A stretch of 5,094 nucleotides of DNA from positions 1-5,094 of the forward strand of contig VBCZ01000102.1 in NCBI GenBank assembly GCA_005889025.1. The letters are read 5' to 3'. This DNA comes from Betaproteobacteria bacterium. GTDB lineage: Bacteria > Pseudomonadota > Gammaproteobacteria > Burkholderiales > Casimicrobiaceae. The position numbers and the translations under genes are program-made. The notes below the pieces were generated by a model that searched no databases, was not told the DNA's origin, and saw only the letters and a program-made list of their open reading frames with translations. Numbering within the stretch: the stretch's first letter is position 1; the number at the start of each line of letters is the position of its first letter. Below, one piece after another: positions 1 through 5,094 of the stretch.

Positions 1-531
1 ATCCACATCCTGCTGGATCCGCGCGACGCGATGGGGGCCAATATCGTCAACCAGGTATGCGAGTTCCTGCGGCCTCACATCGAAGAATGCACCGGCGAGA
101 AGGTCACGATGTGCATTCTCTCCAACCTGGTCGATACCAAGCTCACTTATGCCGAAGTGAGGCTCACCGAAATCGATCATGACCTGGCCCAGCGCATCGA
201 AGAGGCGTCGCTGTTCGGTGAGGAAGATCCATATCGCGCGGCGACGAACAACAAGGGCGTGCTCAACGGCATCGACGCGATGGTCGTCGCAACCGGAAAC
301 GACTGGCGCGCCGTCGAAGCGGGCGTGCACGCGTACGCGGCCCGTGATGGACGCTATCGAAGCATCACGCGGTGGCGGGTGGATAGCCGACATCTCGTCG
401 GCACGCTGGAAGCGCCGATCGTGGTGGGCACGGTCGGCGGCGTAACCAAGCTCCACCCCACCGCGTCGATGTGCCTGCGCATGTTGGGCGTCGCATCGGC
501 CAACGAGCTATCGCGTGTCGTCGCCATATGA
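1..531 (+). pseudogene. mvaA: HMG-CoA reductase, class II: 5'-partial main fragment, prematurely ended by a frameshifting deletion
   Basis: Family role: NAD(P)H-dependent interconversion of HMG-CoA and mevalonate in the cytoplasm, the committed step of the mevalonate pathway. The frame is open from base 1, so the start and the N-terminal substrate-binding part, including the catalytic Glu, lie upstream. Visible landmarks of the class II enzyme are the cofactor-binding motif DAMGAN (codons from base 25), then DPYRAATNNKG with the catalytic Lys at 253-255, then ATGNDWRAVEAG with the catalytic Asp at 301-303, and VGTVGGVTKLHP near 427-459. The reading frame then ends at TGA 529-531, right after LGVASANELSRVVA. 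P. mevalonii reductase continues here with a VGLAQN-type helix, the catalytic His (GHM) and a mobile C-terminal flap. That tail is found at 528-695 in a different frame. The product as read would lack His and flap and is expected to be inactive. The stretch between EVRL and DPYR is about 8 residues shorter than in P. mevalonii, probably natural variation. Family assignment is firm; whether the lesion is biological or an assembly error is not known. Confidence 0.9.
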
Positions 532-695
532 AGCTCCATGCGCGCAATCTTTCGCTTGGCGCCGGAGCCCGCATCGAGGAAATGCCGCTTCTGCAGCGAC
601 GCCTGGAAGAGATCCTGCGCGTTCAGAAAAGAATCACGCACAGCAACGCAGTCGAGTTGCTCCAGGAGATGAGGAGCGCAGGATCCGGTGACTGA
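528..695 (+). pseudogene. mvaA: Detached C-terminal flap of HMG-CoA reductase (about 55 residues, frame-shifted)
   Basis: In the frame of base 528 the peptide begins MKLHARNLSLGAGARIEEM and ends at TGA 693-695. It matches the end of class II HMG-CoA reductases, where P. mevalonii has GHMALHARNIAVVAGAR followed by a helical tail of the same length. The codon just before the ATG is CAT (525-527), the position of the catalytic His, but it is out of frame with the main fragment. Relative to the family, about 21-22 residues (the VGLAQN...EGIQ segment) are absent between the fragments. The stop of the first fragment and this ATG overlap as ATGA (528-531), so ribosomes could restart here. The resulting peptide would be a bare flap without the catalytic His. 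It is more likely a remnant of one broken gene than a separate gene. It overlaps the start of the downstream kinase by 8 bp. Confidence 0.82.
671..683 (+). promoter_or_regulatory. Possible ribosome binding site for the phosphomevalonate kinase
   Basis: GAGGAG at 671-676 lies 11 nt before the GTG at 688, and a second purine patch, AGGA at 680-683, lies 4 nt before it. Neither has ideal spacing, but one or both could support the GTG start. The site is inside the coding sequence of the reductase tail, as expected for tightly packed operon genes. Confidence 0.35.
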
Positions 696-1590
696 AGCCG
701 GCGGCGCTCTGCGCTTGAGCGTTCCGAGCAAGAGTTTTTTCCTGGGCGAGTATCTTGCCCTTACCGGCGGCCAGACGCTTCTGGCTGCGACGCTTCCACG
801 ATTCGAATTGCGGGTGCGCGAAGGCTCGGGCGCCGTCCGAGGCGTCGCACCGGCATCGCCTGCCGGGCGTTTCATCACCGCGCATCCCGAAGTCTTCGCG
901 ACCATCAACATCGAATTTTTCGACCCTCACGCCGGGGCGGGCGGTTGGGGCGCTTCCGCCGCGCAATTCCTGATGTGCTACGCGGTACTGGCGCACATCC
1001 GCGAGAACGCCGCCGATGGAGCCGCGCGCATCGATATCGAACCCATGCTCGCGACCTTTGTCGACGTCGCCTGGGACGGCCGAGGCTTCCCTCCTTCCGG
1101 CGCCGATATCGTCGCCCAACTCGAAGGCGGACTCGTCGAGTTCTCCAAAGCGGAGGGAACCTCGCGCAAACACGCGTGGCCGTTTGACGATTTGGAGTTC
1201 TACTTCGTGCCCACGGGAAACAAAGTGGTTACCCACGAGCATCTTCGAGCGCTCGGCCGCATCGATGTCGCCGTGTTTTCGACCCATGCGAATAGCGCCT
1301 GCGAGGCTTTGCGCAACCGCGACCCGGCTCGATTTGTCGAGGCAATGCGCGGATACGCCGACGAACTCGAGCGGCAATCTCTCGTTCATCCCGACACGCT
1401 TGCGCTACTACAACGCCTCGATGCGCTTCCCGGCGTGCTCGCTCGCAAGGGATGTGGCGCGCTCGGCGCCGACGTGGCACTGGCCATCGTCCGCGCCGAC
1501 TCGGCGCAGGCGTTCGTATCGGCGATCGAGCGCGAGATGGCGGCACCCGTCGGCCGTGCCCAACTCTCCGAGGGGCTCACGATTGGCTGA
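688..1590 (+). CDS. mvaK2: GHMP-family kinase, probable phosphomevalonate kinase
   Basis: A 300-residue GHMP kinase, probably converting phosphomevalonate and ATP to diphosphomevalonate in the cytoplasm. The assignment rests on position between reductase and decarboxylase, on the other two ATP-using enzymes being identifiable next door, and on motifs closer to phosphomevalonate kinase than to mevalonate kinase. These are an N-terminal VPSKSFFLGEYLAL (residues 12-25, cf. APGKLxxxGEYAV), a phosphate-binding loop GAGGWGASAAQ (83-93, cf. GLGSSAA), PSGAD followed by VAQLEGGLVEF (136-152, cf. GSGxDVAAxxxGG), THEHL (182-186), and KGCGALGADVALAI (254-267, cf. SGAGGGDCGIAL). Several usual glycines are replaced, so it is a divergent member. 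The GTG at 688 was chosen because the first motif begins only 11 residues in and no in-frame ATG lies nearby. It overlaps the reductase tail by 8 bp and ends 18 bp before the decarboxylase. A different GHMP substrate remains possible. Confidence 0.82.
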   Translation: MTEAGGALRLSVPSKSFFLGEYLALTGGQTLLAATLPRFELRVREGSGAVRGVAPASPAGRFITAHPEVFATINIEFFDPHAGAGGWGASAAQFLMCYAVLAHIRENAADGAARIDIEPMLATFVDVAWDGRGFPPSGADIVAQLEGGLVEFSKAEGTSRKHAWPFDDLEFYFVPTGNKVVTHEHLRALGRIDVAVFSTHANSACEALRNRDPARFVEAMRGYADELERQSLVHPDTLALLQRLDALPGVLARKGCGALGADVALAIVRADSAQAFVSAIEREMAAPVGRAQLSEGLTIG

Positions 1591-1608
1591 AAATGGCGCG
1601 CCGTCCGC

Positions 1609-2577
1609 ATGAACGAGCTCGCGCGCGCCAGCGCCGAAGCGCAGGGCTTTGCCAACATCGCGCTGATCAAGTACATGGGCAAGCGCGATTCGGGCCGCAA
1701 TGTCTCCGTCAACCCCTCCCTTTCCTATACCCTGCCGCATTTGAAAACCACGGTCGTCGTGAGCGATGCCGTGAGCGGCCCCGACCGCTGGGAATATTTA
1801 TCCCGTGCCGGCAATGTCGCACTTCGTCTCTCCCCTGAAGGCGAGCGCCGTTTCCTTGGGTATGTAAGAAAGCTGTGCGATCTCTGGGACCATCCGCAGA
1901 GCGTGTTGGTCCGCTCCGCCAACAACTTTCCTGCCGACGCGGGGATTGCAAGCTCGGCGTCCAGCTTTTCCGCGGCAACCAAAGCGGTCGCGGCGCTCCT
2001 TCGACGCCATGAAACAGCTGCGCAGCTGGCGCGCCTGAGTCGAGCCGGATCCGGCTCGAGCTGCCGCTCATTTTTTGCTCCATGGTGCATGTGGGATGGT
2101 GATACGATCGATGCGCTGGATTTCCCCGTCGGAGATTTGCTGCATATGGTCGTGATCGTCGATGGCGGCCGCAAGAGCGTCAGCTCGTCAGACGCGCATC
2201 TGCGGGTCACCACAAGCCCGCGCTTTGCCGGGCGTCAGGATCGTGCCCGGGTGCGCATGGGTCAGCTTCTGGACGCGCTCACCCATTCCGACTGGCGATC
2301 CGCGTATGAAATCAGCTGGGCGGAATTCCAGGACATGCACGAGCTCTTTCATACCAGCGATCCGCCGTTCCGATATCGGACCCCGGTCTCCGACCGCATC
2401 CTTCAGGAATGCGCGGACTTATGGGCAATGCATCGGGACGGGCCGATCGTGACGATGGATGCGGGACCGAATGTCCACCTTCTCTTTCGCCAGGACCAGA
2501 AAGCGATGATGTCGCAGGTGCGCGAGCGGTATTCACCATCGCACCGGGTCTTGTCATCCGAGCCGGATGTTGCGTGA
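1609..2577 (+). CDS. mvaD: Diphosphomevalonate decarboxylase
   Basis: ATP-dependent decarboxylation of diphosphomevalonate to isopentenyl diphosphate, the last step of the classical mevalonate pathway, in the cytoplasm. The 322-residue length is normal for the bacterial family. Hallmarks in order: ANIALIKYMGKRD (residues 15-27, with the conserved Lys 21), VNPSLSYTL (34-42), NNFPADAGIASSAS (105-118, the ATP phosphate-binding loop), RAGSGSSCRS (145-154, with the conserved Ser and Arg that contact the diphosphate), KSVSSSDAH (189-197), and TMDAGPNVH (282-290), whose Asp 284 matches the catalytic Asp of the family. Retention of that Asp argues against a decarboxylase-like kinase such as mevalonate-3-kinase. 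ATG 1609 is the natural start because the first motif begins about 14 residues later; no clear Shine-Dalgarno is seen, so translation probably depends on coupling to the gene 18 bp upstream. The stop overlaps the mevalonate kinase start as GTGA. A perfect 20-bp palindrome lies inside the gene at 2040-2059. Confidence 0.95.
   Translation: MNELARASAEAQGFANIALIKYMGKRDSGRNVSVNPSLSYTLPHLKTTVVVSDAVSGPDRWEYLSRAGNVALRLSPEGERRFLGYVRKLCDLWDHPQSVLVRSANNFPADAGIASSASSFSAATKAVAALLRRHETAAQLARLSRAGSGSSCRSFFAPWCMWDGDTIDALDFPVGDLLHMVVIVDGGRKSVSSSDAHLRVTTSPRFAGRQDRARVRMGQLLDALTHSDWRSAYEISWAEFQDMHELFHTSDPPFRYRTPVSDRILQECADLWAMHRDGPIVTMDAGPNVHLLFRQDQKAMMSQVRERYSPSHRVLSSEPDVA
2040..2059. repeat. Perfect 20-bp palindrome inside mvaD
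   Basis: TCGAGCCGGA followed by its exact reverse complement. It encodes most of the conserved SRAGSGSS motif of the decarboxylase. As RNA it could fold into an 8-bp GC-rich stem with a GATC loop. A run of six T follows at 2071-2076, but 11 nt past the stem, too far for a normal intrinsic terminator. Confidence 0.7.
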
Positions 2578-3473
2578 ACGACTTTCACACGCGCGCCTTC
2601 GGCAAGTGGATACTCGCGGGCGAGCACGCGGTGCTGCGGGGCTCTCCCGCGCTCGCGTTTCCGTTGCGCGCACGTGGCCTGGAATTGCGGCATTCGGCGA
2701 ACGATGAGAACCTGAGAATCCACACCGAGGGGCTGCAAAATGACGTTCTGCACGCATGTGCGCAGCGCGCCCTCCAGCGGGCGCTGGAATTACTCGACTT
2801 GGGCCGCTCGGCAATTAACGGGACGCTTCTTATCGTCAACCGCCTCCCTTGCGGTGCGGGCCTGGGTGCGTCGGCGGCTTTGTGCGTCGCGCTCGCGCGC
2901 TGGTTCGAACGTCTGAGCCTCGTCTCGGCCAGCGCCATTCACGAATTCGCGCGCCAGCTCGAAAACCTGTTTCACGGGGAGAGCAGCGGACTGGACATCG
3001 CGGTGACGCTGCGCGAGTGCCCGGTCGTGTTCTGCTCGGAGACCGGCGCATCGGACTTCGAACCGGCATGGACCCCGAGCTTATTTCTCTCGGACAGCGG
3101 CGCACGCGCCGCCACCACGGAGTGCGTCGACAAGGTCAAGGCGCTGTTGCGGCGATCTCCCGCGGAAGGAGAAAGCATCGATGTCGACATGCGCAACGCC
3201 GTGAACCGCTGCGTCGAATCGCTGCGCGGAAAGCAGGAAGCAGCATGCGGCGATCTCGCCGAAGGCATCAACCTCGCCGCTTGCTGTTTCCGCCGCTGGG
3301 GTCTGGTCGAACCACGCCTCGCCGGTCACATGGAAGACTTGATGATTGCCGGCGCGTGCGCCACCAAGCCGACCGGCGCCGGTATTGGCGGCTATGTCCT
3401 GAGCTTGTGGAATAGCCCCCCACCGGCCTTGCTTCGCGATCGGCTCATTCCCTGTTTCGCGTCCGCATCCTGA
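2574..3473 (+). CDS. mvk: Mevalonate kinase
   Basis: Phosphorylates mevalonate with ATP to 5-phosphomevalonate in the cytoplasm. The 299-residue product shows a full set of GHMP kinase motifs: AFGKWILAGEHAVLRG (residues 8-23), LPCGAGLGASAA (91-102, phosphate-binding loop), LENLFHGESSGLD (129-141) and KPTGAGIGGYVL (265-276). Glu 130 and Asp 141 have the same 11-residue spacing as the catalytic pair in animal mevalonate kinase (Glu193/Asp204 in rat). The HGxxSGxD motif and the GEHAV form favour mevalonate kinase over the neighbouring GEY-type kinase. The GTG at 2574 is preferred: its G-T-G-A overlaps the decarboxylase stop, and the first motif starts eight residues later, as usual. The frame stays open upstream to an ATG at 2409, but that extension lies inside mvaD and resembles nothing. 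No strong Shine-Dalgarno precedes the GTG, consistent with translational coupling. The gene ends 9 bp from the stop of the convergent flavoprotein gene. Confidence 0.93.
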   Translation: MNDFHTRAFGKWILAGEHAVLRGSPALAFPLRARGLELRHSANDENLRIHTEGLQNDVLHACAQRALQRALELLDLGRSAINGTLLIVNRLPCGAGLGASAALCVALARWFERLSLVSASAIHEFARQLENLFHGESSGLDIAVTLRECPVVFCSETGASDFEPAWTPSLFLSDSGARAATTECVDKVKALLRRSPAEGESIDVDMRNAVNRCVESLRGKQEAACGDLAEGINLAACCFRRWGLVEPRLAGHMEDLMIAGACATKPTGAGIGGYVLSLWNSPPPALLRDRLIPCFASAS

Positions 3474-3477
3474 CGCG
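3458..3477. terminator. Weak hairpin between convergent genes, possible bidirectional transcription end
   Basis: CGCGTC (3458-3463) pairs with GACGCG (3472-3477) around an 8-nt loop that includes the first base of the mevalonate kinase stop codon. Only 9 bp separate the two convergent stop codons, so any terminator must sit within gene ends. There is no T-run on either side, and a 6-bp stem of this kind is common in GC-rich DNA. It is offered only as the best local candidate. Confidence 0.2.
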
Positions 3478-3482
3478 CCGAT

Positions 3483-5094
3483 TCAACCCGCCAATAACGA
3501 CTCGCCGGGCCGAACTCGCGTGAAGCGTACCGGAACGCTTTCGACCGCAAGAGAATCTCCCTCCTTCTGCACACGCGTGAACGTCGAAGCCGCGAGCTCA
3601 CCGGATCGGGGATAGTCCGAGCGGTAATGCGCGCCGCGCGAGTCCTTGCGCGCGGCCGCCGCGCGGACGATGGCATGGCTTACAGTCACCAGGCTGGTGA
3701 GGTTCAGCCAATCGTGCCAGGTGAGGTTGAACGCGCGCTCGCGCGCGGCTTCAGGCAGGGCGTGCGCGGATAGCTCGATCGCGAGTTGATCCAGGTCCGC
3801 CGCGGCGCGCGCGAGGCTGGCCGCGTCGCGAACGATGCCGGCGTTGTCCCACATCGTCGCGAGCAATCGATCCCGCATGCTCTCGAGGTCGGCGAAGCGA
3901 CCCTCCCGGAACGGCCTCTCGACTCTCGCGAGCGCTCGGTCGACAGCGTCCTGGTCGAGGGCACGAAATTCGCTATGTTCCGCGAGCCACTTCACCATCG
4001 TATCTCCGGCGATGCCGCCGAATACCGTCGAGTTGGCCACGCCGTTGCCGCCGAGGCGGTTTGCGCCATGCACGCCACCCGAGTCCTCTCCCGCGACAAA
4101 CAGACCGGCCAGCGCCGTCGAACAATCCCGCGCAAACTCGACGCCGCCCATCATGTAGTGCGCGGTCGGTACGACTTCGACGCGCCCGCCCGCCAGATCG
4201 AAGCCGCAGTCGGCGCAGCGCTCGACCATTCCCTTGAACTGCCGCGTGACATTGGCCGCACCGAGGTGCGACATCGCCAGCCACACGCCGCCGTGCGGCG
4301 TAGTATTTCCGGCGCGCATCTCGCTGTAGATCGCGCGCGAGACGATGTCGCGCGTCGCGCGCTCCGCACGCTCGTCGTAGCGCTGCATGAAGCGCTCGCC
4401 GCCGCCATCGAGAAGATATCCGCCGGCGCCTCGAAGGCCCTCTTCCAGCACGGTTCCTGTCATACGCGTGTCGGCGCCAGCGAGAAGTCCTGTCGGATGG
4501 AACTGCACCATCTCCATATCGCGCAAGGGAAGGCCGGCGGCGAGCGCCATCGCCAGGCCGTCGCAGCTCTTGTCGCCGGATGGGGTGTGGTAGCGATACA
4601 TCGTCGGCCCGCCGCCGGTGGCGAGCAACACGGCCTTCGCATGCACCAGGACATAATCACCGCTGCGCATATCGACCAGCAGCGCGCCGGCCAGCGCGGC
4701 ACCGTCCGCGGTTTTCACGAGCTCGAGCGCCCGGTGCTCTTCGAGCCGGCCGATCCCGCGCGCCCAGACCTGCTCGGCAAGCCGGATCATGATCTCGATC
4801 CCGGTCAGGTCCCCCTTGTGCACGGTCCGGTCGAAGGTCTGTCCCGCGAACGCTTTCTGATGCACCGTCCCGTCGGGATTCCGATCGAAAAAACACCCCA
4901 GCTCGTTTTCGAGCTCATGGATGCGCTCGATCGCGCCGGTCACCAAGGTCCATGCGAGATCCTGGTCGGGCAACCATTTGCCGCCTTCGATGGTGTCCAT
5001 GAAATGGCGCTCGACCGAGTCTCCGGGCGCAAGCGCGACGTTGTATCCGCCCTGAACCATGCGGGTGCAGCCGCATTTCCCCAGAAGGCCCTTG
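3483..5094 (-). CDS. Succinate dehydrogenase/fumarate reductase-type FAD flavoprotein (5'-partial)
   Basis: A flavoprotein of the SdhA/FrdA/L-aspartate oxidase superfamily. The frame is open through the right edge, upstream of the ATG at 5060, and the N-terminal GxGxxG FAD motif is off the window, so 5060 is not the start. Numbering from that Met, retained features are VQGGYNVAL (2-10), LLATGGG (145-151), QFHPTG with substrate His 188, TRDIVSR (236-242) with the proton-shuttle Arg 237, PTAHYMMGG (298-306) with His 301, and HGANRLGGNG (331-340) with Arg 335. A helical domain and a DSRGAHYRSDYP segment (473-484) follow, as in SdhA. Two sites differ: the His that binds FAD covalently in SdhA/FrdA is Cys (5067-5069), so FAD is probably noncovalent, and the substrate-site Thr before the conserved Glu (TEG) is Glu (EEG, 206-208). 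Neither an iron-sulfur nor a membrane subunit is visible. The substrate could be succinate/fumarate or another dicarboxylate; L-aspartate oxidase is less likely. It has no evident link to the mevalonate operon. Confidence 0.88.
   Translation of the reverse strand, partial: KGLLGKCGCTRMVQGGYNVALAPGDSVERHFMDTIEGGKWLPDQDLAWTLVTGAIERIHELENELGCFFDRNPDGTVHQKAFAGQTFDRTVHKGDLTGIEIMIRLAEQVWARGIGRLEEHRALELVKTADGAALAGALLVDMRSGDYVLVHAKAVLLATGGGPTMYRYHTPSGDKSCDGLAMALAAGLPLRDMEMVQFHPTGLLAGADTRMTGTVLEEGLRGAGGYLLDGGGERFMQRYDERAERATRDIVSRAIYSEMRAGNTTPHGGVWLAMSHLGAANVTRQFKGMVERCADCGFDLAGGRVEVVPTAHYMMGGVEFARDCSTALAGLFVAGEDSGGVHGANRLGGNGVANSTVFGGIAGDTMVKWLAEHSEFRALDQDAVDRALARVERPFREGRFADLESMRDRLLATMWDNAGIVRDAASLARAAADLDQLAIELSAHALPEAARERAFNLTWHDWLNLTSLVTVSHAIVRAAAARKDSRGAHYRSDYPRSGELAASTFTRVQKEGDSLAVESVPVRFTRVRPGESLLAG

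Noticed and set aside
150..230. A second deletion in the reductase, where it is about 8 residues shorter than the P. mevalonii enzyme
   Set aside because: The frame is kept and the local sequence (DLAQRIEEAS) fits the helix before DPYRA seen in other class II enzymes, so natural loop-length variation is the simpler explanation.
508..531. Programmed -1 frameshift joining the two reductase fragments
   Set aside because: GTC GTC GCC ATA TGA contains no slippery heptamer, and a frameshift would not restore the 21-22 missing conserved residues.
735..740. T6 run near the start of the phosphomevalonate kinase as a slippage or frameshift site
   Set aside because: Six T residues are short for efficient transcriptional slippage, and the frame on both sides is the same conserved kinase frame.
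354..911. Antisense open frame of 185 codons opposite the reductase end and kinase start
   Set aside because: It spans two recognisable sense-strand genes and has no motif of its own.
634..1389. Antisense open frame of 251 codons opposite the phosphomevalonate kinase
   Set aside because: The sense frame carries GHMP motifs; the antisense translation shows no recognisable domain and is the kind of shadow frame common in GC-rich genes.
1016..1612. Alternative + strand frame of 198 codons inside the phosphomevalonate kinase
   Set aside because: Low-complexity Arg/Ser/Pro-rich translation typical of an out-of-frame reading of GC-rich coding DNA.
2060..2080. Intrinsic terminator within mvaD (palindrome plus T-run)
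   Set aside because: The T-run begins 11 nt after the stem instead of directly at its base, and the following coding sequence is intact and conserved.
2409..2573. A longer mevalonate kinase starting at the ATG at 2409
   Set aside because: The extra 55 residues lie inside the conserved 3' end of mvaD, have no family similarity, and the GHMP motif starts only eight residues after the GTG at 2574.

Overview
The window is high-GC bacterial DNA, almost entirely coding. It carries most of a mevalonate-pathway operon on the + strand, facing a flavoprotein dehydrogenase gene on the - strand. The proteins look proteobacterial: a class II (bacterial, Pseudomonas mevalonii-like) HMG-CoA reductase, and compact kinases and decarboxylase that, from memory, resemble those of the Legionella/Coxiella type. 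The flavoprotein resembles sequences common in beta- and gammaproteobacteria. A high-GC proteobacterium is the best guess; genus cannot be read from the sequence. Most bacteria of this kind use the MEP route instead, so the operon is probably an acquired or lineage-restricted trait.

Layout. Positions 1-531 hold the 3' part of an HMG-CoA reductase gene (mvaA), which enters from upstream and stops early. Its expected last ~55 residues are present at 528-695 in another reading frame, and about 21-22 conserved residues between the two pieces are missing. This is best read as a deletion of about 64-67 bp that breaks the gene and puts the catalytic-histidine codon out of frame. Next come a GHMP kinase best assigned as phosphomevalonate kinase (688-1590), diphosphomevalonate decarboxylase (1609-2577) and mevalonate kinase (2574-3473, GTG start). 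The genes overlap or are separated by at most 18 bp, so they are almost certainly one transcript with translational coupling. The promoter lies upstream of the window. On the other strand, 5094-3483 encodes a succinate dehydrogenase/fumarate reductase-type flavoprotein without its N-terminal FAD Rossmann motif, which lies beyond the window edge. The two convergent stop codons are only 9 bp apart.

How the genes work together. HMG-CoA reductase makes mevalonate; mevalonate kinase, phosphomevalonate kinase and diphosphomevalonate decarboxylase convert it to isopentenyl diphosphate. All three ATP-using steps look intact while the reductase looks broken. If the lesion is real, the strain would need another reductase copy or external mevalonate. 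If it is an assembly error, the operon is a normal biosynthetic one. HMG-CoA synthase and IPP isomerase are not in the window. No RNA genes, mobile elements or CRISPR arrays were seen, and there is no gene-free stretch longer than 18 bp.
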